Positions 1 through 9,810 of a stretch of DNA of 46,519 bases are shown piece after piece. Source of the DNA: CAYQQR01 sp964420035 (lineage in GTDB: Bacteria; Bacteroidota; Bacteroidia; Bacteroidales; SM23-62); contig CAYQQR010000034.1 of assembly GCA_964420035.1 (NCBI GenBank), positions 1 to 46,519 on the forward strand, written 5' to 3'. Both the position numbers and the translations under genes were made by a program. The notes under the pieces are model-generated. The model had not been told where the DNA came from. It worked only from the letters and a program-made list of their open reading frames with translations, and ran no database searches. The first letter of the stretch is position 1. Every line of letters begins with the position of its first letter.

Positions 1-180
1 GATCTCAGATGATGATGTCCTTACTTGTCCCGGAGAAGGTTCCTGGGCCGGGGTGGTTTTAAGATAGGATCTTTGGAAATAAGAAGATGCAGTCGTCTTA
101 TCCATACCTTCGTTACAAAAGTTGCCGTTTTTCTCGTCCCTATGACCTGGACTTGAAAACTCTATCCTTTGCTTATACAT
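1..180 (-). CDS. Possible partial ORF running off the left edge
   Basis: Reading the minus strand from an ATG at 180-178, about 60 codons stay open to the window edge (begins MYKQRIEFSSPGHRDEKNG). An inner ATG lies at 105. I recognise no family in the peptide. A perfect 7-bp hairpin sits directly upstream at 181-199. Sixty open codons are not strong proof of coding, and the sequence could equally be decayed intergenic DNA, since the neighbouring bases carry degenerate repeats. Seen: the open frame. Not established: that it is translated. Confidence 0.22.
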   Translation of the reverse strand, partial: MYKQRIEFSSPGHRDEKNGNFCNEGMDKTTASSYFQRSYLKTTPAQEPSPGQVRTSSSEI

Positions 181-199
181 CACAGCCTTTCAGGCTGTG
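181..199. repeat. Perfect 7-bp hairpin
   Basis: CACAGCC (181-187), loop TTTCA, GGCTGTG (193-199). It lies in the gap left of the FucI-like gene, directly upstream of the possible edge ORF. No T-run follows on either strand, so it is not a standard terminator. It may be a repeat-family hairpin. Confidence 0.4.
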
Positions 200-240
200 G
201 TCTGGTTGCTGGAAGCTGGCTACTCGTCTCTGGTAAAAAA

Positions 241-281
241 CCTTAAATCCTTAAAACCCTAAATCATAAAACCCTAAAACC
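241..281. repeat. Degenerate A/C-rich direct repeats in the gap 181-345
   Basis: A 12-bp unit, TAAAACCCTAAA, occurs at 252-263 and again at 267-278, flanked by related copies (CCTTAAATCC at 241). It lies downstream of the FucI-like gene, which ends at 346. Apart from this repeat and the hairpin at 181-199 I see nothing in 181-345. Confidence 0.5.
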
Positions 282-345
282 ATTTATGTATCTCCCCAAA
301 TGGCCACAGGTCAAGGACTTAGTCAATAGTATTGCTTTGCCGGTA

Positions 346-1986
346 TTACATGGATGACACCACCTCAAACCCGAGGACTTCACTAAGATCATTTATTTCT
401 TGTGTATAATCCCCATAGACCATGACCAGGTGGGACCCGAAATCCTTCAATTTCTCAAAAATATCACGGGCATCTTTGACTTCCATGTCCACACCCAACG
501 TACACCCTGATCCATGCATGCCAAAGCCATCCGCAATCTCTCCTTTGGTCAGGAACATTTTGGTGCCCGGGGCATTGAATCTTCCGAGCGTAACAACTTT
601 TCCGGCATCCCTCTTGAAATTATATTTCAGGGAAGCACCCCAGCCTTCACTGGTGAAATTCCTGATCTCAAAGGGCTGGGGGTCATGGTTGAAGCCATTC
701 ATCATGATCCCGGGGACATCATGCCAGAGGGTCAGAATATTGCTTTTTACATCATACTCCGGATTGCCCATGTAGGTCGATTTTTTCGATGTATACATGA
801 AGGCCATCATGGCCAGCAGGGCATTCACATCTGTCTGGCAGGCCGATGGAAATCCGTTATCCTTAAGCAGGGAATGGGTTATACAGGGTGTGAATTTATA
901 TTTGTCGGCCAGCTCCAGGGGACAGATCTCCCGGCATTCAATGGTATATGCATTGCAGCCGAAGCGGTCCATCAGATTTCTTGCAGCCCGGTAGGCAATG
1001 ATCGAATTCAACAGGTGTTTTTCAGGCATATGGACCGCCGATGCTATATTCATCAGATCTTTCGTTATTTGCCTGGCCTGATTCAGCTCAGATTCATCCC
1101 CCCTGATCCGCTCTATTTCGTTCCCAAGGTCCTGGTTGGAGGCATGGTGATATTCCATCCCATACATGCTTTTCAATGCATCAAAATCATAGATCACACT
1201 TTCCATTCCAAACGGAGCCTTTCCAAAGCGGTCAGTAAAGATCAACAGTTTTGTCCTGTCAAAGGCCTTCTTGATCCATAACAGGGATATGATCCGGTTC
1301 ATATCCTTCCAGTCCAGTGCCACGTAGCCTTCCAATCCCCGCTGCCGTAATGCAGCTGCCATATCCACCAGCCAGCCACTGAAGGGCCGGTCATAAAACT
1401 TTCTGTCGCGACTGTAGGCCACGGTTGCCACCGGCTTCTTGTACCGCTGAGCCAGCTTCACAGCCACATCCCCCGTAAATCCATCCAATACAATAAACAG
1501 GTCAACCTGATCCACCTTTTCCTCCAGTTTGGCAAATTCAGATTCCGGAAAATCAAACTCAACATTTTTCTCTCTTACCCATAATTGGAAATCCACCGGC
1601 TCCAGGATATTAGCTTCCCGCGGAAAAGAAAGGCTTTTCAACTGTTGCTTCCGCCATGCAAAATTATCCATATGCCGCTGATACTCCTTTTCCTGGGTGT
1701 TCATTTCACGGGTGCCTCCCCTGCAGGGTCCCAATGCATTCGATTCATGTATTACACTGCTTATGACAAATTGTATGTTCAGCTTTTCTTTTTTATACAG
1801 GGGATTTTGCGCCCACAATGGTCCCGCCTCTTGCATGAAGACGTTCATGGCGCCCGCGGGTAATACGTTCCAGGCAGCGATGGTACCCAGTCCGAGGGCC
1901 GATGATTTGATAAATCCGCGCCGGTCCAGCAGGTTGCTCCCTGCATCTGAAGAGAAATCATTTTTGGATCTGGTTTTTGCTTTCAT
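346..1986 (-). CDS. Tat-signal protein of the L-fucose/L-arabinose isomerase-like fold
   Basis: 546 aa. The N-terminus carries a twin-arginine signal: RRGFIKSSALG at about residues 22-32, then a hydrophobic stretch ending near AGA. The body resembles the FucI/AraA-like superfamily of sugar ketol isomerases. The C-terminal half has the segment CREICPLEL, then CQTDVNALLAMM and a late HGSGCTLG stretch, which fits the metal- and substrate-binding half of that fold. It is the last gene of the SusCD operon, 28 bp after the LamG-GH30 gene, so it may act on a released sugar in the periplasm. Cytoplasmic FucI enzymes have no export signal, so a true isomerase role is doubtful; Bacteroidota carry many secreted paralogues of unknown activity. 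The fold assignment is moderate and the activity is unknown. Confidence 0.6.
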   Translation of the reverse strand: MKAKTRSKNDFSSDAGSNLLDRRGFIKSSALGLGTIAAWNVLPAGAMNVFMQEAGPLWAQNPLYKKEKLNIQFVISSVIHESNALGPCRGGTREMNTQEKEYQRHMDNFAWRKQQLKSLSFPREANILEPVDFQLWVREKNVEFDFPESEFAKLEEKVDQVDLFIVLDGFTGDVAVKLAQRYKKPVATVAYSRDRKFYDRPFSGWLVDMAAALRQRGLEGYVALDWKDMNRIISLLWIKKAFDRTKLLIFTDRFGKAPFGMESVIYDFDALKSMYGMEYHHASNQDLGNEIERIRGDESELNQARQITKDLMNIASAVHMPEKHLLNSIIAYRAARNLMDRFGCNAYTIECREICPLELADKYKFTPCITHSLLKDNGFPSACQTDVNALLAMMAFMYTSKKSTYMGNPEYDVKSNILTLWHDVPGIMMNGFNHDPQPFEIRNFTSEGWGASLKYNFKRDAGKVVTLGRFNAPGTKMFLTKGEIADGFGMHGSGCTLGVDMEVKDARDIFEKLKDFGSHLVMVYGDYTQEINDLSEVLGFEVVSSM

Positions 1987-2014
1987 ATTGATGTTTATTT
2001 GAAGTTATTAATGA

Positions 2015-4591
2015 TCATGGCTTTATCATCACTTTCTGGGTATTTCGTTCCCGGGCTCCATGGGCCGAAATAATATAAATACCTGCTGTCAGGCCCGGTA
2101 CAGGAATGACCATTTTAAGCTGTCCAGCCTTAAGTGTTCTATGTTCCAACTTTATTCCTTTTATAGAATATAGCTGTATTTCCTTGTAATCCGATCCTTC
2201 ATCAATGGATACAATAACAGCATTCTGATTGATATCATGGTATGCCTTAAAATAATTTCGGTCCGCGCGCACAGAATCAACAGCAATCCGGTTAGGGCCT
2301 TCCTTTGAAATATCCGCAGTAAGGGTCAGGACGGAATGCGCCGGCACAACACTATTTTCAGGTGAAAAGGAACGGTCCTGCCGGACCAGGTTCTCAAATT
2401 TATTGGTCCAATACCCCTCCAGATTCTCAAGCTTTCCGGTCGTACTATCCTCCAGGGATAAAACCAGTGAACGGGCTTCCCCCGTCATGTTCACAGCGAT
2501 GAACACCAACTGGTCTTCCGAATCATTCGAGAAAGCAGAAAACATGACATCCGAGACGGCTTCATAGTCCGTAAGACCATCCGACCTGCTCAAACCCACC
2601 CCATGCATACCCGGCCGTATAAAATGAGAAAAGTTCCCATAGGTGTAGAATAGCTTGTTCACGTGATACAATCCGTCCGTCTGATTTTGATTATGGAATA
2701 TATGGATCAGGTCAAACCTGGATTCACCGTTGTGTTTACCTATTCCAAAAGTGGACCACCATTGCCATGCAGTTGTTTGCGCGACATTAAGGTCGGTGAC
2801 CAGCACCCGTGCCAGGGACAGGGCACATTCCATTTCAGTAAGTTTGCGACCATCCGGCTGGTTCCAGCGGTATCCTTCGCCCAGCAGGGAATATTCTGTC
2901 TGCCATATTTCAGGCTGATTGCTCAGGCTATCCACCCGGTTTCGTATTTCCTGCCGTTCGGTGACAAGCTGGGTCCCATAATCGTTCCAGTAGCTATGAT
3001 AAGCAACAATATCAGTAAAGGCATCTTTCGAGAGCAAAGAGAGGTTTGAAGCATCGTTCCAGAAGGTATAGAGCTGGTTGCTCGCATGTCCCGAACCTCT
3101 CAGCAGGTGGCCGATTTTTCCTGCCTCAGGAATAAAAATCCTGGTATCCAGGTTTCTTTGTGTGAATACTTCATCAATGGCACTTACCACATCATAAATT
3201 TCCTGGTTGGTCCATGGGCTGCCCTCCTGCTTGGCATCCTCGCCTGGCGCATCGGGCGCCCATCCGTACTTTGGTTCATTCAGGGGGCTGATGTAATCGA
3301 AATGAATGCCTTTGCTTGCAAAGTGTTCTACTACATCAGCGAGAAAAACCCCGAAATCATCAAAATGCTCATATTCCAGGATAGTAGACATGGGTGCGTC
3401 ATACTCTCTGAAACCCAGGTTATTCCGGGTATAGGCCACCGGGGGACTATTCTGCCAGCCAATGATATGGGGTACATGGTATTCCTTCACAGCTTTGTTG
3501 AGGAACCACTGCTTCCCTGCCTGGGCACTCCAGTTATAACTCTGGCCGTCCCCACTGAGCAATCCTTCGGTTCTTCTGTACGGACTGGCAATGCGGCTGG
3601 CTTCTCCTTGTTCGGCAGTGCCGGCTCCGATGTTGAACCGCCAGGAGGAAAGTCCCAATCCCTCAGGATCCCCGTTTTCGTTTTTTTCCTTGCTGAACAG
3701 CAGTTCGGCCAGTTTCTTTTTCTTTTCCAACGGCCAGTACTCGCCAACGGCCTCCATATACCAGGCATCAGAAGAACCGAAATTACGGATGGTCTGCTTT
3801 CTGTCTTTCAGGTCGATCTTAACAGAAACTGCTTCTCCTGAAGGTTCCCAGGAGGTTTGTTCCCTTTCAGCTTCCGGGATATCATTTTCCAGTGCCAGTG
3901 CCTGAATCTGGTTCGGAGCGAGTGCCTCATGGAAAATATTGATCTCGTCATAGCGGGCGGTGATGTAAAAATTGTCCGCTCTGTATGGATTGCCTGCCAG
4001 AAACAGCGAGTCTCCCTGAATTAATTCCGGTGGGAACATGAGCAAATTTTCACCGGCCAGCGCACCGTTTACATATACTTTGCAACGTTTATCTGCAAAG
4101 CTAACAGCCAGATGTACCCATTCATTCTGCGGTACACTCCGCGTGAAGATCGCCTGAAAATCGTCGTATTTCCTGGTGTTGCTGATCAGGGCGAGTTTTT
4201 GGTTCCAGCCGTCGGCCGGAGTGAGATACAAAGCTGAACCGTCTTGATTGTTATAAGTCTCAAAAAGCTGGTGCCAGACTGTAGCCCCTGCATCCTCCCA
4301 AAAAAAGAAGAAGGCAAAGGTACAGCTGTCCGTATTCAACAGTTGCCCGCTGAGAGTGGCATAACTTTTATCGGCTGAAGTAAACCTTAAAACCAGACCT
4401 CTCTGGTCATCTGCATACAATCCGGCACCCCGGTATAGTTTTAATGTTGAATTTCCGGATTCATCCCGGACCATTCCATCATTAAAAGTATATTCTGCAA
4501 CCGGAGATAATTGTTGGGCCTGAAGATTGGTTAGATCAAATGAATAAACGATCAAACAGTATACACCCAATATTTTTATGAAATGATGCAT
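2015..4591 (-). CDS. LamG-GH30 glycoside hydrolase with T9SS sorting domain
   Basis: 858 aa. Order: signal peptide (about 1-25, ending LQAQ); LamG/concanavalin-like domain (about 30-230, with the typical ending FHEALAPNQIQAL); GH30 TIM barrel plus beta side domain (about 250-765); C-terminal T9SS type-A sorting domain (last about 80 residues, ending QKVMIKP). Catalytic candidates are the acid/base Glu439 in SPLNEPKYGW and the nucleophile Glu566 in WQTEYSLL, both in the expected order for GH30. It should be exported through the outer membrane by T9SS and cut a beta-linked glycan outside the cell, with LamG aiding binding. It is a close paralogue of the smaller GH30 at 28257-29855, which lacks LamG and the sorting domain. 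I cannot assign the GH30 subfamily, so bond specificity (beta-1,6-galactan, xylan, fucoside or other) is open. Confidence 0.85.
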   Translation of the reverse strand: MHHFIKILGVYCLIVYSFDLTNLQAQQLSPVAEYTFNDGMVRDESGNSTLKLYRGAGLYADDQRGLVLRFTSADKSYATLSGQLLNTDSCTFAFFFFWEDAGATVWHQLFETYNNQDGSALYLTPADGWNQKLALISNTRKYDDFQAIFTRSVPQNEWVHLAVSFADKRCKVYVNGALAGENLLMFPPELIQGDSLFLAGNPYRADNFYITARYDEINIFHEALAPNQIQALALENDIPEAEREQTSWEPSGEAVSVKIDLKDRKQTIRNFGSSDAWYMEAVGEYWPLEKKKKLAELLFSKEKNENGDPEGLGLSSWRFNIGAGTAEQGEASRIASPYRRTEGLLSGDGQSYNWSAQAGKQWFLNKAVKEYHVPHIIGWQNSPPVAYTRNNLGFREYDAPMSTILEYEHFDDFGVFLADVVEHFASKGIHFDYISPLNEPKYGWAPDAPGEDAKQEGSPWTNQEIYDVVSAIDEVFTQRNLDTRIFIPEAGKIGHLLRGSGHASNQLYTFWNDASNLSLLSKDAFTDIVAYHSYWNDYGTQLVTERQEIRNRVDSLSNQPEIWQTEYSLLGEGYRWNQPDGRKLTEMECALSLARVLVTDLNVAQTTAWQWWSTFGIGKHNGESRFDLIHIFHNQNQTDGLYHVNKLFYTYGNFSHFIRPGMHGVGLSRSDGLTDYEAVSDVMFSAFSNDSEDQLVFIAVNMTGEARSLVLSLEDSTTGKLENLEGYWTNKFENLVRQDRSFSPENSVVPAHSVLTLTADISKEGPNRIAVDSVRADRNYFKAYHDINQNAVIVSIDEGSDYKEIQLYSIKGIKLEHRTLKAGQLKMVIPVPGLTAGIYIISAHGARERNTQKVMIKP

Positions 4592-4621
4592 AACGATGTT
4601 GGTCCTAATTGAATCTGCTCA

Positions 4622-7471
4622 TTATTGTATCAAAGCTTCAAGGGTATTGAGGGAAATGGAATGCTCGGGTGAAAACTCCTGGCCTGCCATATATTCAAGG
4701 ATGCTGTAATAAAGCTGCCTGGATGCCAGCCTATCTTCAAGATTCTCGACGAGATCGATGGAGGTTACCAGCACTTTTCCCTCTCCCACCCTTCCTTCGA
4801 ACGCGAAGGCAAGTTTTTGGTTCTTATGATAATCCGGTACAGCCTGGATCAAGGGGGTGATCTCTTTTGGAAAATCCTTCATGTTCATGACCTGTGCGCC
4901 GGTAACGATATCCCACCATTGCCAGTTGCTGTAATAGGCTGTGGGGAAATCATCAAAAACCGGGTGTTCCGGATCACAAAGGACCCCCATGGTATGGGGC
5001 GCCTGATTGTCTGTCCACAGGGTATTCCAGAATATGGTGGAAAATCCGACCTTGATCTTTCCACCCTGCACATCATTTATTTTATCATTCAGGATCAACA
5101 GAACATTTTGACCCTGAGACAGTTTATCCTTTACATCCTGGTTTATTGCGGTGGCAACGAACACATCCTTCTTTTCCGGCATAACCAGTTCATCCGGATA
5201 CACCCAGAAATCCCAGGAATTTTTACCATGCTTTGGCATGGTAATGGTCAGAGTGAGCTTTTGCGGTTCCTGTATGTTATTTAAAGAATAGCTTATATCG
5301 CCTATCTTTTGACAATTATCTATCCCAATGTTTTGCCCGGAAAACGCTCCTTCCTCAATTATATCCCTGTTCTTGCCTTTAATTTTCCATTGAACGGTTG
5401 CATCCTTTATTTTGGATTGACCAAAATGAGCTATTTCAATGGAAGCCTGAAAGGATTCCGAATTACGATAGAGCCTTTTATCCATTTCAGCCAGAGGAAC
5501 GGTTTGTCCTGAAAATTCCCTGTATTTCGAAGGTGTAATGTATTCTTTGCTGTTCCAGAAAGGATCAAGTACCCCTACCAGTGCAGTTCCCTGGCCCGGG
5601 AAATCATGAAGGTCGAGGAGCTGAAAACCGGCAAAACCCGGGGTTCGCAATGCAGCCTCAATATCTGCCTTGTAAAGCAAGGCCTGTAATTTTCCGGAAG
5701 CCATGTGAAATTGATGAGCCTGATCAAGGATATGATGGTCTTTCAGCATATCGTTGAAGATCTCGAAATTCTTAGGTTTCAAAACACCGGTGTACTTTTC
5801 CATTTCTTCGAAATTGGGGTATACGCACCACTGGCCGATTTCGTGCCCGATAACCGGCACCTCATAACGGGAAACAAAATCTGAAAAATCAAAGGTCGTA
5901 TGGGGCGGTTCCTTGTTTACGATGCTTTGCAATCCTTCACCCCATCTTTGTATACGGGGTGTGGGGGTAACGTGGAACTCATTGGCTTCAATAACCGGCC
6001 ACCCGGATCCTCCCGTGTACACCCTCCGGCTGTCCTTATCCTTCCAGAAGTGAATATAATCAGTCAAATACGCTTCCTGGTTATCCCCGGCAGGTTCATT
6101 TCCATAGGCCATCATACAGAAAGAAGGATGATTCCCATAGGCTTTGGCGATGCGTTCAGTTTCCTGGTATATCCATTCGTCCACCGGCATACCTGCTCCA
6201 AGCTCAGAACCCTGATTGGCCCAGCTCCCTGCTTCCACCTGCAGATAAATACCGGCCTTATCGGCCGCGATAAATGCTGCTTCAGGCGGGCACCAGGAAT
6301 GAAAACGCATGTGGTTGAGACCATACGCTTTTATGGTCTTGAATATACGAACCCATTCGGCTAAGTCCATAGCAGGATAACCTGTTTCAGGGAAAATAGC
6401 ACATTCCAGTGTGCCCCTCAGAAAAATGGGTCTTCCATTTACGGAAAAGCGCGTTCCATCCGTGGTAAACTCGCGCATTCCAAAGCGAATAAGGCGTTGA
6501 CCGGAGTTTTCCTGACCGGCCACATCCAATTGAACCTTCAGATCATAAAGCTTGGGATTGAACTCGCTCCACAGCTGCGGTTCCTTCCCCATGGGGTAAA
6601 TAACTTCCAGTGTTTGAAGATCTGCAATTTCTGATGTCTTTGTGATTTTTTGAAAGGTCTCACCCTGGGTCGATTCCCTTTCCTGCACCTGCAATATTAT
6701 TTTACCCTCTTGTGGCGCTCCGGATTCATTACCCAACTGAATCTTCACTTTTACCTGCTTATTCTCCAGATCGGGATATACCTGAACATCCTCTATAAAG
6801 ATCAATGGTTCAGTTTTTATTTCCAGATCACCTGCAATACCATTCCAGTTGGTTTGAGTATGGTCGGTGACTGAATGGGAATTCGGACCCACAAGAATGA
6901 TCATCCGGTTATCAACACGAATGCTCAGACGATGCTTGTTCCCAGGTACGAGATAATCGGTCAGGTCATATTCGTGAGGTGTAGACAAACTGTTCTGAAC
7001 ACCCACTTTCTGATCATCAACAAACACCATGGTCTCCCAGTGCGGACGTTCCAGGCAAAGAATGATGCGCTGATTTTGCCAGGCTCCGGGTATCTTGACC
7101 TGTTTCTGATACCATGCGGCACCCTGGTAATATTTTTCCGGATTCAGGAAGAAGGGAACCTTAAAATCATCTTCTGTCCTGTATTCTTCGTATTTCGGTT
7201 TCTCATAAAAACCTCCCCTGATGGTTCCGGTCCAGGGGGTGGAAGCATCAATATCATTGCCATAGCCTTGTTCCTGCAGGGAACCGGGAAGATTAACGGT
7301 TTGGGATAGATCCTGACTGAACCATTGTTGCTGAATGCCTTCATCCGCAGGATCAAGTTGGAATTTCCACGTTCCATTCAGAGAAATGGACTCTTTCTTT
7401 TCAGAGGGAGACATGCATTGAACCAAAATGACACTGAGGAATAAAATAAATATCCATTGAATTACTTTCAT
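4622..7471 (-). CDS. GH2-family glycoside hydrolase lipoprotein
   Basis: 949 aa. The lipobox LVQC puts the acylated Cys at residue 19. The GH2 layout follows: a sugar-binding jelly roll (about 30-220, starting at LNGTWKFQLDP), an Ig-like domain (about 225-335), then a TIM barrel (from about 340, RPIFLRGTLECAIF). The predicted acid/base is Glu459 in MMAYGNEPAGD and the predicted nucleophile is Glu544 in VIGHEIGQW. About 300 residues of beta-rich sequence follow the barrel, longer than a minimal GH2. It lies between two GH30-type genes in one operon (gaps of 43 and 30 bp). It probably removes a terminal beta-linked sugar (galactose, glucuronic acid or similar) from oligosaccharides at the outer membrane or in the periplasm. 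Family is confident; substrate is not. Confidence 0.85.
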   Translation of the reverse strand: MKVIQWIFILFLSVILVQCMSPSEKKESISLNGTWKFQLDPADEGIQQQWFSQDLSQTVNLPGSLQEQGYGNDIDASTPWTGTIRGGFYEKPKYEEYRTEDDFKVPFFLNPEKYYQGAAWYQKQVKIPGAWQNQRIILCLERPHWETMVFVDDQKVGVQNSLSTPHEYDLTDYLVPGNKHRLSIRVDNRMIILVGPNSHSVTDHTQTNWNGIAGDLEIKTEPLIFIEDVQVYPDLENKQVKVKIQLGNESGAPQEGKIILQVQERESTQGETFQKITKTSEIADLQTLEVIYPMGKEPQLWSEFNPKLYDLKVQLDVAGQENSGQRLIRFGMREFTTDGTRFSVNGRPIFLRGTLECAIFPETGYPAMDLAEWVRIFKTIKAYGLNHMRFHSWCPPEAAFIAADKAGIYLQVEAGSWANQGSELGAGMPVDEWIYQETERIAKAYGNHPSFCMMAYGNEPAGDNQEAYLTDYIHFWKDKDSRRVYTGGSGWPVIEANEFHVTPTPRIQRWGEGLQSIVNKEPPHTTFDFSDFVSRYEVPVIGHEIGQWCVYPNFEEMEKYTGVLKPKNFEIFNDMLKDHHILDQAHQFHMASGKLQALLYKADIEAALRTPGFAGFQLLDLHDFPGQGTALVGVLDPFWNSKEYITPSKYREFSGQTVPLAEMDKRLYRNSESFQASIEIAHFGQSKIKDATVQWKIKGKNRDIIEEGAFSGQNIGIDNCQKIGDISYSLNNIQEPQKLTLTITMPKHGKNSWDFWVYPDELVMPEKKDVFVATAINQDVKDKLSQGQNVLLILNDKINDVQGGKIKVGFSTIFWNTLWTDNQAPHTMGVLCDPEHPVFDDFPTAYYSNWQWWDIVTGAQVMNMKDFPKEITPLIQAVPDYHKNQKLAFAFEGRVGEGKVLVTSIDLVENLEDRLASRQLYYSILEYMAGQEFSPEHSISLNTLEALIQ

Positions 7472-7514
7472 TGTCTTATTATTTGAATTGATTTGAAATA
7501 TGCCGGTTCATCTT

Positions 7515-9770
7515 CTATCTGTTTATTATTTTAGTGGTATAAACACCCATATCTGTGGTGAATCTCAGGATATAGGCTCCACGGCTATAATCTGACAAGT
7601 CGATTATACCGTTTTTATGCGGAAATTCTCTCTTGATCAAAACCTTCCCTGTAAGATCTGAAACCTTGATCAGCTGAATAGTTTGCTCCGGACAGTCGTA
7701 AAATAATTTTCCTTCGGTTGGATTAGGGTATACCGAAATACCTTCCCCCTGTATGGTTCCGGTACTTACCTGTCCTTCCTTTACGGTAAGCTCAAAAGCA
7801 CATACCGCTTCATTTCCCGCTACATCTGCCGCTGTCCAGTAAATTTTTATGGTTCCCGGTGAAATGAGTTCATTGGCTAGACTTGAAGAATCATTGATGC
7901 TGTTGGTAATGCTGGCTATTGCCGTATTATCATAGACATAGGCCGGAGCCAGTTCGTTTCCGTTGACAAGATAACCGGTACCGGGTTCGACATAAACAGT
8001 CGTATCCTTCTTACAGGTGATCAAAGGTATTTGATCATCTTCCCCTACATGAACAATTAAATACAGACGCGTGGTATCTCCAGCGTCATTACTAATGGAA
8101 ATATGCACTTCATTATCTGAACCGGATATCAATGTGCCCGGCTCAGGCGTCTGGATAAAATTCAAATCCCGGTTGTCCATCCCGGTAATGTAAGAATCTG
8201 TCAGGGCAGGCAAAGTGGACTGGAAAACGCCTTCGGAATAACCATCGGGATCAAGAGTCAGAGCCTGCTCCATATGGATACTGTCCAGCGTTTGGCGGGG
8301 CTGATTGCCGCTGCCACCCCCTACCGGGTTTTCCAGCTTCATTTTGAAGCAATAAAGTGAATTGGGTAAAACAGTCCGGGTGAAGGATGTTTCCCCTGGA
8401 ATAAGAATATGTCTGGTTCCCTTACGGGGAGTGAATTCGTTCCACAGGGTCTCTTCGACAACATTGGATTCGATCGTGAATTGCTCCATTTTAAAACGTA
8501 CGGAATCAAAGGTATCCTGGGTATTATTCAGCACCCACAGGGTCAGGAAATTTCCTTTTGCAAAGGAAGTGGTGTACACTTCTGAAGCAAAAGACGGGGC
8601 AGACAGGTAATAGCCCCGGTTGGTGTTATTGACCAGTTTTTTAAAGATCTCATATTTGGTCGATTTACGGATCCCTTTATACGGATGGGACCATATCATG
8701 GAATGAAACCGTCCCTCGTAATTTCCATAAAAGAGCCAGGTATCAAAGCCATTGAAGCCATCGCGTATATGTTTCCACAGAACATCTGAATTCCGGATTT
8801 CTTCAGCGGATTCCACCCCGCCCCAATCGTGAAGTTCCGTACTCCAAACCTCTTTGTCCCCCAATTCCCTGGCTTCATTCACCAGGATCTCACCGAGATA
8901 TTCACCGCCGGTGTTATGGGTAGAAGCAATGGAAAAAGCATGGTGTTCATCCTTGTCTTTATCGACAGATCTCAGCCAATCAATAGATACCTGATGACTC
9001 CAGCCTGAGGGTACAATAAACTCTGGCATTTGAATACCCCCGTCAAGATATTGAGGAAGGCTGTCGGCAACGATTTTCGCATGATGGGGTTGGAGGATTT
9101 GTTGTTCGTTGGTCAGGTCAAGATAGTGGATATCAAAACCATGCTGATTCATAAGGTTCAAATAATCGGCAAAATAATCTACCAGTTTATCTACATGAAA
9201 GGGTCCTTTTTTCCATTGGGGATCCTCTTGCGTACCGATATTTTCCCATTCCTGAATCCACATGGGATAGGGCGTCCATGGAACAGAATCGGGATCCCCG
9301 TAGGCATGCCACAGGGGGAGGGGGCTGCCAAAGAATTTAATATCCGGATTGGCCGTCCGCATAGCCGTCATCATGTCAAGAATATCATTGTACGCATCGG
9401 GGTTTTTATCGCCTTCTGTCAATTCATAGGCACAGTTTATAGCCACGCGCACAAAATCCGAGTCGATATCCTTAACACCCAGTTCAGCCAGGGGCTTTGC
9501 CAGGCTGGGGTGCCAGAACCACATCACGATATTATCAATTCCAAACCGCATCTGTTGTTGCAGGCTATCCGAAACAATAACCTCATAGCCGCTTTTTTTT
9601 GGAGACAGGGGTGTGGTTGCATTTTGGCCGGTCTGGACTGCATTGATATGGATGTGAGATTCAGCCTTGCGGATACCGGCATCTTGGATGTATTTCCTGT
9701 CAGGGAGATGGCCGGAAATACTGATGGCACCCGTGCTGATGAGAAGAAAAATAAAAAACAGTTTTTTCAT
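7515..9770 (-). CDS. GH30-like clan-A glycosidase with Ig-like and T9SS sorting domains
   Basis: 751 aa. Signal peptide (about 1-20), a TIM-barrel region (about 65-400) and a short beta domain to about 480. A probable HYR/Ig-like module (about 570-665) and a T9SS type-A sorting domain (begins VYPNPTEGK, ends TTKIINR) follow. Glu222 in DLTNEQQ and Glu312 in VWSTELHDW are spaced like the acid/base and nucleophile of GH30-type clan-A enzymes. The motifs differ from those of the other two GH30 genes here (NEQ in place of NEP, STELHDW in place of QTE), so it is a distinct branch. It follows the LamG/Ig-like gene after a 106-bp gap holding a strong stem-loop, so its expression may differ from that of the genes before it. 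Likely secreted; substrate unknown. Confidence 0.7.
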   Translation of the reverse strand: MKKLFFIFLLISTGAISISGHLPDRKYIQDAGIRKAESHIHINAVQTGQNATTPLSPKKSGYEVIVSDSLQQQMRFGIDNIVMWFWHPSLAKPLAELGVKDIDSDFVRVAINCAYELTEGDKNPDAYNDILDMMTAMRTANPDIKFFGSPLPLWHAYGDPDSVPWTPYPMWIQEWENIGTQEDPQWKKGPFHVDKLVDYFADYLNLMNQHGFDIHYLDLTNEQQILQPHHAKIVADSLPQYLDGGIQMPEFIVPSGWSHQVSIDWLRSVDKDKDEHHAFSIASTHNTGGEYLGEILVNEARELGDKEVWSTELHDWGGVESAEEIRNSDVLWKHIRDGFNGFDTWLFYGNYEGRFHSMIWSHPYKGIRKSTKYEIFKKLVNNTNRGYYLSAPSFASEVYTTSFAKGNFLTLWVLNNTQDTFDSVRFKMEQFTIESNVVEETLWNEFTPRKGTRHILIPGETSFTRTVLPNSLYCFKMKLENPVGGGSGNQPRQTLDSIHMEQALTLDPDGYSEGVFQSTLPALTDSYITGMDNRDLNFIQTPEPGTLISGSDNEVHISISNDAGDTTRLYLIVHVGEDDQIPLITCKKDTTVYVEPGTGYLVNGNELAPAYVYDNTAIASITNSINDSSSLANELISPGTIKIYWTAADVAGNEAVCAFELTVKEGQVSTGTIQGEGISVYPNPTEGKLFYDCPEQTIQLIKVSDLTGKVLIKREFPHKNGIIDLSDYSRGAYILRFTTDMGVYTTKIINR

Positions 9771-9810
9771 GGTATGAAATCAATTGCTTAAACCCTGTCA
9801 AATGTTTATT

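Noticed and set aside
3086..3841. Plus-strand open frame of 251 codons across LamG-GH30
   Set aside because: Opposite strand of the GH30 catalytic domain; no independent evidence of coding.
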